Shown here: piece by piece, positions 40,601 to 52,404 of the stretch | How the letters are laid out: every line of letters starts with the position of its first letter | Numbering within the stretch: the stretch's first letter is position 1 | DNA from: Hermodice carunculata | Lineage: Eukaryota; Annelida; Polychaeta; Eunicida; Amphinomidae | Length of the DNA stretch: 64,000 nt | Assembly: GCA_964020975.1 (NCBI GenBank) | Contig: OZ026620.1 | Location: 74,181,100 to 74,245,099 of the forward strand | Direction of reading: 5' to 3' | The notes under the pieces: generated by a model | The model's input: the letters and a program-made list of their open reading frames with translations, nothing else | Told to the model about the DNA's origin: nothing | Databases searched by the model: none | Made by a program: the position numbers and the translations under genes

Positions 40601-41391
40601 GGTTGAATGTCCATGTCAGCTGAGGATGGGCTGTTCACACAGCCTTCTTGTTATATTCATGTTGCTCTTACAGAATACATACTTTAAATATCAATAGTGG
40701 TACATGTTTATGACTAAACGAGAATAATTTTGAGTTGAAAATGTCATGCTATCTTCTTTTGATTTTAACTAATACCACTGGTCATAGTCATTTCTGTATT
40801 ACAAGAAGGTCATTTGACACATAAAAGATTCTGGATCATAAGATTTAAATCGTGTGACCAAATATCTGTTTTCTTATCATTTTCATGTCATCATATTAAA
40901 GCACTCAGGACCCTTCATCCCTGCCTATTTAGCATAATCTCGGTATTGACTTGAAAATTTTTATGATCGTGATTTTCAAACGGTGAGCTGATGTTAAAAA
41001 ATTTGTCAAATACACTGTTATCTCCATCTGCACATAGATTAGATAATAGATGTCTCTGGTACATGCCCATTCACTTAAAGCATGATAACATGCAACATTA
41101 TGTTGCAACAATGGGCTCTCACGACCAATAATGAATTAATTTTCGTGTCATTTAATTTTCCCCCGAGTGATTTTCGACTTGAAGAAGAGACAGTTGATAA
41201 CCTGTAACAAAACAGTCATGTATTAGTCACTTCATTCACAGTGCTATAATTCTTTATTCAACTGGTGTCCGCACAATAAAGCATTACAGTCTGTGTGTCA
41301 TTGAATCCAGTCGTTTTGGGGCCAGTTGCTCAGTAATTTAATCAGTACATGTACCCTACATTACTATTGTATTTGTGTTTTTTTGCCCAGA
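40601..41391. other. No gene seen
   Basis: Nothing recognised. Confidence 0.4.
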
Positions 41392-42490
41392 ACCACTTCC
41401 TAGTAGTCATTACCCTATCCTGCAGTCCGAACTCTTTACTCTCCATAAGCTAACCTGTTCTTGCCTAATCTATACATATGGAATTACTATTGTCCATATT
41501 GCACACGTTCCTCTGTAAAATTTTGACATAGGCTGTATCAGCCCATATAAATTAAAGGGGGGTCTTCAGCGGGTAGCTACTCAACATGTTTGAGAGCCTT
41601 TTACCCGTACATGTCTCTCTGAGTAGTGGCTCCTTGTCTAAGATAAATATTCAGCAAAGACAACCCAGATAATAAAGTATAAATATGAGCGTGGCAAAAG
41701 ATGAATTGGCTGAATACGTGAAGTTTTGCTTATAAATGCAGGGCTTCATTATGAAAGAAGAATATCTGTCACACAAACCCTCATTACTAAATTTGTGTAG
41801 TACAGGTTCAAATAAAAACATTTTGACTTACCCCTGAACCAATATGTACCCTTTCTAGCTGGACACCTTATCATAGTTAAACCATCCGCGAATGTATAAC
41901 TGAAGTAGAAACAAGCTCGGGCATTATAATCAGTCCCAATGATAGTAAAATAAACAGTTGTAGTTAGACCACCTGTACAAACCAAGGGAAATCCTAACAA
42001 GGACTGCAACAATGGACATCCTGCACCAGAAATGTAAAACACACTCTATGATGACACCTACCCCTCAAACAATTAAGCTCTATGTAACTGCCAACCCTGA
42101 GTCAATGTATGAATGTAATGTGTCGGGTTTGTGACATTTAAGAAAATACTGTCAATTTTGAGTACTTTTTTAAATATTGAGTAAATGTGCACTTAGGCAT
42201 GTCAGAAAAGAAAGAAAGTCATTAGCATTTATGCCATAAACATGTTATCAAATCAATTTTTCTTAACAGGATTTTAAGTACAATTAGGCAAGCTTGTAAC
42301 TGTTGTCAGTAGCTGCTTGCTACCTATAGCCCCAGGGGTTTGACCTAACAGAAAACAAGCTAGCCTAAAATGTCGCAAAGATAAACATTAAAACAGAATG
42401 ATGCCAAAAGATAAACATAAGTAGCAAAACAGGCAAGTCTAAAAACTGTAAATTATTGCAGCCAAACGTTCTAATAATCTTTGGATATTA
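41392..42490 (-). repeat. 1.1-kb repeat, copy 2 (inverted)
   Basis: Reverse-complement partner of 35690-36793. The corresponding frame, 'FYISGAGCPLLQSLLGFPLV', is open on the minus strand at 41749-42042. The outer edges ('gttaagaaaaanntgttttgataacatg' block) also match. Confidence 0.75.
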
Positions 42491-42976
42491 ACAGCAAAAT
42501 TATAGGGCAAGTTAGAAAAGAATGATGTATTTAAGCCAAGAGAATGCAATGAAAATATAATATTTCTTAACAAGATATCAAGTACAACTAGGCAAGCTTG
42601 TAACATCAGGCTTTTCCAATTCTTGGTGGGTGAGATGTTTACAGTTGATACCTAGTTTGGGAGTGAATGATTTGAACTGAAGTTCCTGTGGCTCAAACAT
42701 GAGAAGGCTGATGCTTACTTGTGCACTTAGACCAACACAGAATTAAGATTCGTGAACTTGCTTGTTTCATTCAGTTCTGTAGACTTTGTAAAATAGTAAT
42801 AGCTTTAAGTCATAATTACATTGTGTAAAAAATCAGTAAGTTGACTCGTGTGCCACATAGACAGTGATACAGATGTTGTAGAAACTGTAGCTCTATATGT
42901 GATATAAAAGGCTGTTTATTGTGGGAAAATGTGAGAAAATAGAAAGGGAAAGTTTAAATGCCTTTCTTGTCATACT

Positions 42977-43056
<80 letters not shown>

Positions 43057-44533
43057 CCATTTGTAGCTTTCCTGAAATGTACGGGATTTATTGTCAACCG
43101 GCCGAGATTCCTTTTTGACATGAAGATAAGGATAAATGAGCTTAAGGAAGGGGATAAGACCTATGATACCAGTTTTTTAACAAAGAATGGGTTGGTTGAG
43201 ACACTGTTTTTAATCAAACGTAATTAAAAATACAATAACTATACACTTACAATCAAATAAAAATAATTTCAATCAAATCAGGGACATGGAATAAGAAAAC
43301 ACTGGGCAACATAGTGAATGCAGTAAAATGCGCAGGTATGCAAAGTTGTAGGCCATGAAAAAAAATGAACACAGGGCTAATTGCACATGTAATACAAAAT
43401 TAACCAGTTTTAATCACAAATAAGGCAAGAATTGTGCATAAATATAGGGTCTACAGATGAGCGAGTAAAAAAGTGCGTAACTCCAACATCCCTCTGAAGG
43501 TAAATTTATCTTCTTGTATCTCGAATTGCCGCTCAAGTTCATACCTACATTTCGTTTCTAGACACTGTGACATAATTAATACATGCAGAAAGATAGAGGA
43601 AATTGTGCGCCCAAGAATTGGTCCACAGGTACGCCATGCAATCCAAGAAAGATAAAACCCTTCAATGGAAAATGTATGGTCGCATCTAAAATCCCTGCCT
43701 TCATGCATATCTACATACCGTATTTACTGAATGTGCCAACATTCAACTTAATTCCGCTGAAAAGTGTGGGAAAAGTTGTAAATGAAGGATTGTGACGCAA
43801 GATGGGCCTTGTCACCAACAGTTGTTTCCCTGCACTCGCAGATATGTGGCAGCAATGCATATGTAGTTGCTGTCACAAAATTCTTGCGAAACTAAATTTC
43901 AGCTTTGTGTCCACCGGTGGATAGGTGGACAGATAAGTTGATTCTGGTCTATACGTGGGATTCAGGTTGGGTGTCGCCCCCCCCCCCCCCTCTAATAAAA
44001 ACGGTAAGTCAAGAAAGAGATAAACGCTACAGACAACTTTTAGTTTGCTGGCGTGTCAAGTGAGAGTGCTTGGATTCAAAAAAATTGACTCTGTGTTTAC
44101 AGCTGTCAGCTAACTCTCACTCTTATGGATGGAGACACATTTGTCTTTCAAATACTATACAAGTTAAGCCATCAAATTTTTTGTTTTTTTTGTTTTTGTT
44201 TTTTTGTTTTTGTTTTTTTGTTTTTTTGTCTGACGTTATCTTCATACATTTTGGACCAGCACGTAATTTTAGCTGCAGCAAACAATGGCGTCTCACGCAT
44301 TACAAATACAAGTTGCCCACATATCCTACCCACAATTTCATGCGCTGCACCTTCCTGTGAGTATTTTTGCACACAGCAGGCAACCTGAATCCCCACAATT
44401 TTAGTTTTGTGGAAATATAACTGCAAACCTTACGAATGGGCGATGAAGCATAAAATATGTTCTACTGACAAGAAGCAGAAGAAACACAATCAAAACAGCA
44501 ATAGATGGATGCATCCGACCATCCGCTTTTTTA
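42491..44533. repeat. Low-complexity stretch: (AT)n, poly-C, T-rich; no gene
   Basis: (AT)n at about 42979-43044, poly-C at about 43978-43990, TTTTTG-rich at about 44176-44230. A copy of 'ggcaagcttgtaac' near 42592 echoes the edge of the 1.1-kb repeat at about 42288. Otherwise nothing. Confidence 0.6.
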
Positions 44534-47190
44534 TGCCCCCCTTCGAAGAAGGTGGGGCATATAGCTTTGCACATGTCGGTCGGTCGGTAGACTGTGGTTT
44601 CCGCACAATAACTCAAGAAATTTTTAAGCTAGGACTTTGATACTATACAAGTATATTATTCTAGTCAAAAGCGAGGCAAAGTTTGAAGGTGGGTGACCTT
44701 GACTTGATTTCCAAGGTCACAGTGGTGCCTCAATTAGCTTTAGTTTCCGCACAATAACTGAAGAGGTTCTTAAGCTAGGACTTTTATATTCTTCAGGATT
44801 ATACTCCATATTTGGAGCTAGACGAAGTTTGAAGATGGATGACCTTGACCTCATTTTAAAGGTCACAGAGCCACTTTACTGAATATGGTTTCATACTTTC
44901 TGCATGATAACGTATACCTTGGAGCTAGAACTTTTATATTGCACAGCTTTATGGTTCTCTGTAATAGCTAGGTTAAGTTCGAAGATGGGTGACCTTGACC
45001 CAGTTTTCATGGTCACAGAGACATTGTAGAATTTCTGCGGTCTCCGCACAATAACTCAAGACGTTTTTGAGCTAGGACTTAGATACTATACAGGTGTATC
45101 ATTCTAGTTAAAAGCTGGGCAAAATTTGAAGATAGGTGACCTTGATTAAACTTCCAAGGTCACAGTGGTAACTGAGTTAACTTTGGTTTCCGCACAATAA
45201 CTGAAATGGTTCTTAAGCTAGGACTTTTATATTGTACAGGATTATAGTCCATATTTGGTGCTAGACGAAGTTTGAAGATGGATGACCTTGACCTCATTTT
45301 AAAGGTCACAGAGCCACTTTACTGAATATGGTTTCATTCTTTCTGCATGATAACTTATACCTTGGAGCTAGAACTTTTATATTGCACAGCTTTATGGTTC
45401 TCTGTAAGAGCTAGGTTGAGTTCGAAGATGGGTGACCTTGACCCAGTTTTCATGGTCACAGAGACATTGTAGATTTTCTGTGGTCTCCGCTCAATAACTC
45501 AAGAAGTTTTTGAGCTAGGACTTTGATACTATACAGATGTGTTATTCTAGTCAAAAGCGAGGCAAAGTTTGAAGGTGGGTGACCTTGACTTAATTTCCAA
45601 GGTCACAGTGGTGCCTCAATTAGCTTTAGTTTCCGCACAATAACTGAAGAGGTTCTTAAGCTAGGACTTTTATATTCTTCAGGATTATATTCCATATTTG
45701 GAGCTAGACGAAGTTTGAAGATGGATGACCTTGATCTCATTTTAAAGGTCACAGAGCCACTTTACTGAATATGGTTTCATACTTTCTGCATGATAACGTA
45801 TACCTTGGAGCTAGAACTTTTATATTGCACAGCTTTATGGTTCTCTGATATAGCTACGTTAAGTTCGAAGATGGGTGACCTTGACCCAGCTTTCATGGTC
45901 ACAGAGACATTGTAGAATTTCTGTGGTCTCCGCACAATAACTCATGAAGTTTTTGAGCTAGGACTTTGATACTATACAGGTGTATCATTCTAGTTAAAAG
46001 CTGGGCAAAATTATAAGATGGGTGACCTTGATTAAATTTCCAAGGTCACAGGGGTAACTGAGTTAACTTTGGTTTCCGCACAATAACTGAAATGGTTCTT
46101 AAGCTAGGACTTTTATATTGCACAGGATTATAGTCCAAATTTGGTGCTAGGCGAAGTTTGAAGATGGATGACCTTGACCTCATTTTAAAGGTCACTGAGC
46201 CACTTTACTGAATATGGTTTCATGCTTTCTGCATGATAACTTATACCTTGGAGCTAAGACTTTTATATTGCATAGCTTTATGGTTCTGTGTAAGGGCTAG
46301 GTTGAGTTTGAAGATAAGTGACCTTCAGGGTCACAAAGAGATTGTAGAATTACTGTGGTTTCTACACAATAACTCAAGAGGTTTTTAAGTTAGGATTAGG
46401 ATATTCTACCGGTCTATAGTTCTTGCTAAGGGCTAGAAGAAGTTTAAAGTTTGGTGACCTTGATTTAATTTCGAAGGTCACTTTGGTACCTGAGTTAACT
46501 TTGGTTTTCCACATGATAACTGAAGAGGTTTTCAAGCTAGGACTTTTTTTAATATTACACTGGATAATTGTCCATATTGTGGGCTAGGTCAAGTTCGAAG
46601 ATGAGTCACCTTGGCCTAATTTCAAAGGTCACATAGCCACTTGGTTGAATACTATTTCTGCATGATAACTTTTATTTTAGAGCTGGCACTTTTGTATTGC
46701 ACAGCTTTATGGTTGCCTATAAGGGCTAGTTTGAGTTTGAAGATGGGTAACCTTGACCCAGTTTTGAGGGTCATACACAGACAGTAGACTTCCGGTGGTT
46801 TTTGCACGATAACTGAAGACGTTTTTGAGCAATTACTTGGACACTGCACCGCTATATAGTCCTTGTTAAGGGCTAAAAGAAATGTAAAGTTTGGTGACCT
46901 TGATCTAAATTCCAAGGTCACATATTCACCTGATTTAACTTTGTTTCTGCATGATAACTGAAGGGTTTTGAAGCTAGGACTTTTCTATTTTACAAGATTA
47001 TAGTCCATATTCGGGGCTAAACGAAGATGGGTGACCTTGACCAAATTCCAAACGTCACAGAGCCACTTTACTTAATATGGTTTCATGATTTCCGCATGAT
47101 AACTTGTACTTTAGAGCTATGACTTTTATATTGCACAGCTTTATTGTTGCCTATAAAGACTAGGTTTAGAATGAAGATATGTGATCTTGA
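44534..47190. repeat. Satellite array, ~147-bp monomers, three-unit higher-order repeat
   Basis: Starts with a hairpin (GCCCCCCTTCGAAG / AAGGTGGGGC, 44534-44558) and 'gtcggtcggtcggtag'. About 17 monomers follow, each with GTGACCTTGA, then AAGGTCACAG about 15-20 bases later. Monomer anchors fall at 44694, 44839, 44989, 45137, 45282, 45432, 45579, 45725, 45876, 46020, 46168, 46317, 46453, 46603, 46749, 46894 and 47030: mean spacing about 147. Types A, B, C repeat every 441-443 bp until about 46300, with A and A' alternating. The 3' end is more diverged. Confidence 0.9.
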
Positions 47191-48605
47191 TACAGTTTTC
47201 TGACATTGATGTATGATCAACTTTCACTAATTTTGTAAGGTTACGAGTGCCCCATCTACCACTATCAATAGGGTAGCGAGGGCAAGGGTAATGAGGGCGG
47301 GGGCATCTATGTTTTACAAACATATCCTGATTCTTATTATCTGTCTTACTTATTCTTACTTTTTTTCTTTCTCTCTTCTTAACTATTCTCTAATGAGAAA
47401 AAAAATACACAATACAGTATATGAACTGGATAAATTGCAGTTAATTGGGCCATGTAGGTTGTGGCATTCACGCATACCGCCCTGCATTGAACCGTTGGGG
47501 TTTTTTTTGTTTTTTTTTTTTAGAATTGGGATTTTGGTGCAGTTGGTATGTGCTTTTTCCATTTTTCGCCAGGTGATTGGTCCCCAAGGTTGCTGCTTCG
47601 AGAGCAAGCCGTTCGGTGGTCCCAAAACATAATATTCGTTTGCTTGCTTAGTAATTGTACCAAGTGCCTCATAGCTAGAAAACAAATACATGGCAAAAGT
47701 GTCAATTCTCACGCTGAATATTATTAAGCATACAGCATTTGCATGCCAATTAACTCTTGTTCATCAGTTGAATAATAAATACATTATGGGTCTGGGAGTT
47801 TTTTTATGATTCACGATATGAAACATATGCCATCTAGATGTGACTATTTTTGAAACCAAACTATTCATTTACACTTAAACACTTTTCTTCTCACGCATGG
47901 AAATTGAATTTGCTTTTCAATTGGCCATGCGATACCAGTGAACAGTGCGGATCACGCTCCCACAGGTTCAACTTAGCCGTTCCCACAGGTTCAACTTGAA
48001 GTCGGACATCATACAGCCCAGAAGCTTCAAATTTAGCGCCTACAGTTAAAACTATCGTTCAGAATGGACAAGATATTGATAATTATGTAAGTTAGAGAAA
48101 CTAAAAAAATATGAGTGCTTCTGGCTTCATAATGGATCCACATACAGGCATAATCGTTGTTACTTTGGCCATGTGGGTTGGGGCTGTGCATTCTGGAAAC
48201 AATGGCTGAAAATATGACCTTGTCTATTCATTCATATTTATACTAAAACACAAAATTTAATCGTTGGATAAAGATTAAAATCTTAAAAACTATTATAAAT
48301 AAAAGTGCCATAACAGCTGCAATTTACGTGTTTGTGTATTTGGCACATTCAATGAACAATGATCAAATACAAATATTTTTCCTTTTGCATATATTTCGAC
48401 CAACACATCCATGAAATTAAATTGCTGAATATTATGAATATGTCCAGCAATAAGAAAGAGAAACGTGGCCTTCCAATGTCAATTTGAATGAGTCACGCCA
48501 AAGTAGTATGCTATAAGCAATTACTACAAGTGTACAATTTTAATCTAAGCTGATTTCGGTCAAGGCATAAAAATGAAATATTTTGTAAGTATCTTCCCTA
48601 TTAAG
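47191..48605. other. No gene seen
   Basis: Contains a small direct repeat 'tcccacaggttcaactt' (47959-47997) and poly-T near 47500-47520. Frames have no recognised domain. Confidence 0.45.
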
Positions 48606-48700
48606 GGGTGCACAGATGGCGGATCTTCAACGTGCTTGCCTTTCACACCTCTGCGGCCCGGGTTCGATCCATGGCCGGGGAAGCAACTGGGATGAGCTCT
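48606..48700 (+). repeat. tRNA-derived SINE-like head
   Basis: A B-box GGTTCGATCC (48660-48669) lies about 45 bases after an A-box-like 'agatggcggatcttcaacg'. It does not fold as a convincing tRNA, so a SINE head or tRNA pseudogene is likelier. Confidence 0.45.
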
Positions 48701-50440
48701 TGCTACTCATAGGCGAGCGGCCAGAGACCCATTTTGGAGAATTTTATTTCCCCACCGTACAGTAAGCTACAACATGTTTTTTATTTATTTTTAGTGTCCC
48801 GTAAAATTATTTTTCCCCGTTGTCTTCAGTTACCTGTGTTTGGCTGCCATGGAAACGGCATCTTTAAACATCACCCTTTTTGGCAAAATAGTTCATTTTA
48901 GTGCAATCTGCTATTGCTTGTTAGCAAACTATCATATCTATATTCCTTTCACCACACCAAATATGCATTAAATTAATTTTTCCATACTAAAATAATGCTT
49001 CTCTGCTCCTAGACAGGTAATAAATGCTACAATGTGAAACTTGAAATGTGAAATCAAGGCTTAATTATAGGTACAACCATTTTACTTAGAGTCGTCAAAA
49101 ATGTCGAGAAGGCAACGAATACCATGTGCTCTTCTTTTGCCCCAGTATCTTATCATTATTTACATACAAGCCTATCTTCCTCTTTTCTTACGACTTAAAT
49201 TACACATTGTGACAGCATTTATCATACAATTTATTATATTCACTAATAATGACTACTAATACCAGACATTTCTAAGATTTATTTTCCAAATAATTTCTTG
49301 TCGATTAAAAAATCAAATCTTGCATACGTGTTGATCTTGGCATATTAATCACTACAGCAATATTAATTTGTTTTGATGTATTCTTAAAAACAACAACACA
49401 AAACACAAAAAAAAAAAATAATTTAACGAATAAAAATATTTTTAGTAACTTTAGTAATTTTTATGTGGACAAATTTTCCATGGTTAAACCTAAAGTTACC
49501 TAGTTCTTGTGGGGCGTTGGTATCGTCAAATCGAATATTGGGCATCTTATCCTGAAATTACAGCAAGTATTAGGACCTGTCGGGTCCAATTCACGTGTTC
49601 ACTAACGCTATCAGACACGCTGTACAAGCCGCCACATTCCTAGCAAGTGAGTTTTGCAAGTTTTGTGACACGCATATTAACCATACCTAGCTCTTAAGAG
49701 TCTTTCTGTGTTGAATTCAAGACTGGGTAAGTATCTTGCTTGCCTCGGTGCAATAATAAAGATAATAGGCAACCATGTCATTCTACAAGGGATGAGTTTC
49801 ATAGGACACTTAACATTATTTTAAACATGCTTTTGTTTGAAAATGCCAGAAAAGGGATTGACAAATAGCGAAACTTCTGGTAATTCTGCTTCCAAGCATC
49901 ACATATCACGAACTAATTGAATGCAAAACGAAGTTCAGTTTCGTTTAACATAGAGCTGCAATACGGGATAAAAATTGAAGACCTGTCATTCGCGAAAAAA
50001 TGCGAGTGCCCGTCGATAACAGCACTTTTAATTGTAATAAAACTAAAATTGGGGAACCGTCATTCAACAGAAACAACATAAATAAATGAACGGGTGGACG
50101 AAGGAACTAACAAACAAAACAAACATACAAATAAATCAATAATAAAACGAATTTTTCGATCTGCCATGACACGTTAAATTTTGAAGAATAAGTAAACAAT
50201 TACAGCTAAATAAACTTAGTTAAAATGTGACGAGCGATTAAAAAACCCAAGTTGGACTTCTGGGTCACCCAAAATTATATGTGCAAAATTGTGTTTACAC
50301 GTTAAGTGTCTTGAGGTAAGTTTAAACTTATTTTATTTCTTGAAAGAAAACACTATTTGGGAGCAGGCAACACGTATATAAACGCCTCTCGTGATGTTGA
50401 ATTTGATGTTAAAATTTCGGCTTAATTTAAAATCATATAT
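48701..50440. other. No gene seen
   Basis: AT-rich, with an A-rich run near 49390-49425. No recognised frames. Confidence 0.45.
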
Positions 50441-50443
50441 GTA

Positions 50444-50536
<93 letters not shown>
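50441..50536. repeat. (AT)n microsatellite
   Basis: About 45 AT units; the next 120 bases include a tRNA-like block and then a poly-G run at 50702-50717. Confidence 0.95.
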
Positions 50537-50540
<4 letters not shown>

Positions 50541-50569
50541 TAAAAAATAAATATAGGCCCAATAAGGGA

Positions 50570-50655
50570 CAAAATGACGACCACTAGATTCGAAATCACT
50601 ACCTTCCGTTTCAAAGACACACGGTGTACCATACGCTGCCAGGAGTTCTACATGT
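50570..50655 (-). repeat. tRNA-like SINE head (minus strand)
   Basis: Read on the minus strand: 'TGGCAGCGTATGGTACACC' as A-box region and 'GATTTCGAATC' as B-box region, correctly spaced. Decayed. Confidence 0.4.
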
Positions 50656-50984
50656 TTACCCGTATACACATTTATGTACTTCAATACGTTTCACCCATTT
50701 CGGGGGGGGGGGGGGGGAGGGGCTAACAGAAATCTAAATGTGGAACACGGTCATATCAAGGTGATCGTGAAATGAATTAACGCATAATATGCATAATACT
50801 ACATATTCCAATAAGACTGATAACGTTTCAATATAAGCTGAAAGCTACATGTATGAACACGTTATTGCATATGTATACATATTTTTATTTCTAAAATTGA
50901 CTGTCTTGTTACATTCAAAGACTTTAAACCCGTTCATATGGTAGAGAATCTGTTGTTTCTACTATGGGTCACAGCTTGGATATG

Positions 50985-51015
50985 GATTCTTTCTTTCTTT
51001 CTTTCTTTGTTTCTT

Positions 51016-51077
<62 letters not shown>
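50985..51077. repeat. CTTT/CT microsatellite
   Basis: (CTTT)n, then (CT)n of about 20 units, then (CTTT)n. Confidence 0.95.
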
Positions 51078-51139
51078 CGTATCACATAGTGCAGCTGCTC
51101 AATAACACTTGTAATATTAAAGTATATTATATTATAATG

Positions 51140-51216
51140 AAGTGAGACACATGGATTCGAACCCGTCGCCTTTTGAATGTAAGCTATCAACTCTCACCAT
51201 TGTGCCACACAGGTTC
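51140..51216 (-). repeat. tRNA-like SINE head or tRNA pseudogene (minus strand)
   Basis: Minus strand reads 'TGTGGCACAATGGTGAGAG' (A-box) and 'GGGTTCGAATCC' (B-box, near 51151-51162), with tRNA-like spacing. No CCA or complete acceptor stem is evident. Confidence 0.5.
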
Positions 51217-51409
51217 TTGACAATTTCCGTCAGTTGACAGACAATTGGACGTGGTGCTATAATCGCTTCTGTACCATAGAGCGAAGAAGAACACGTAATT
51301 ACTATGACGATTCAGTTAATATTGATAACAACATACACATCCGTTTTTCAACACTTTAAGGTTATTATGATTTGAAGAGAATATGCGATGCAAGTCTAAT
51401 AATGCTTAT

Positions 51410-51657
51410 ACGATTAATAATGATGATGATGATATTAATAATAATGATAATAATGATGATGTTGATGATGATGAATATACGATGATAATAATTTATTGCA
51501 CACCCATTCCTTTGGAAAAATAAAATACAGCAAATTCATCTAAAAATTATAATAAGGATGACCGTCATTTTGTTGGGAGGTACGTTCACCACAGTATTAT
51601 TATGAATTTCTTGTATGATGGTAGTAATAATAATAATAATGATAATAATTTATAATG

Positions 51658-51715
<58 letters not shown>

Positions 51716-51735
51716 TAATAATAATAATAAGTAAT
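51410..51735. repeat. ATA/ATG trinucleotide-rich stretch
   Basis: (GAT)n near 51420-51480 and (AAT)n at about 51655-51732. Frames here are low-complexity Leu runs. Confidence 0.9.
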
Positions 51736-52021
51736 ATAAATTTAAAATAGTCCATACACCCTTGTGCCCAACATGTATTATAAACAAATAAATTCTAGTC
51801 TCAATCAACCACATGAAATGTACATACCAATGTAGTAGCTTATAATTACAATTATACTCCTCAGCGCCCAATTCCTATTGATTTGAGCGGAGTCTAATTT
51901 TCATAGAGCTCCTCTCATCTTAGGAGTCTAATTGAATTAGATCCGCTGAAGTGCAAGTGACCTCATGACGGGACTTTGCAATGGAACTTCGACAATTTTT
52001 GTCTACACTTTAAAAAAAAAA

Positions 52022-52112
52022 AATTTCGTCCCTGGCAGGGCTCGAACCAGGAATTCTGTGATTTACTGCTGAGCGTGCTGTCCATTACGCTAAATAGCTG
52101 AGACGATTCTTC
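52022..52112 (-). repeat. tRNA-like SINE head (minus strand)
   Basis: Minus strand: 'TTTAGCGTAATGGACAGCAC' (A-box) and 'GGTTCGAGCCC' (B-box, near 52039-52049), with tRNA-like spacing. Confidence 0.5.
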
Positions 52113-52315
52113 ACTGATTTAACATAATATTTATTCCAGCGTGTCTATTGTTGACCAGCATTGAATAAGTTCAGGGAGCGTGACAGGTCAAGTGTCAAAG
52201 ATCGTTACATTATGTACTCTTACTTGTCGCTTTTCTCTTCGAAATCAAGTCTTTTAACTTTGTTTCAAGTAGGAAATACTTTTTATATACCCATCTTTTG
52301 GAGCATAAGTATGTC

Positions 52316-52404
52316 AGACGCCGAGTAGAGTTTTCCAATTGAATTAGAAGACTCGCGCTGCGCGCTCGTCTTCTAATTCAATTGGAAAACTCTACTCGGC
52401 GTCT
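52316..52404. repeat. Perfect palindrome, 37-bp arms, 15-base loop
   Basis: 52316-52352 and 52368-52404 are exact reverse complements (arm starts AGACGCCGAGTAGAG). The GC-rich loop contains GCGC steps. It could extrude as a cruciform or be a foldback element remnant. Confidence 0.9.

Noticed and set aside
42921-43227. Tyr-Ile repeat frames
   Set aside because: Products of the (AT)n microsatellite.
44534-47190. CRISPR-like regular repeats
   Set aside because: Monomers of ~147 bp without unique spacers in an animal genome; a satellite.
51140-51216. A functional tRNA gene
   Set aside because: A- and B-boxes are fair but a full cloverleaf with clean acceptor stem is not evident.
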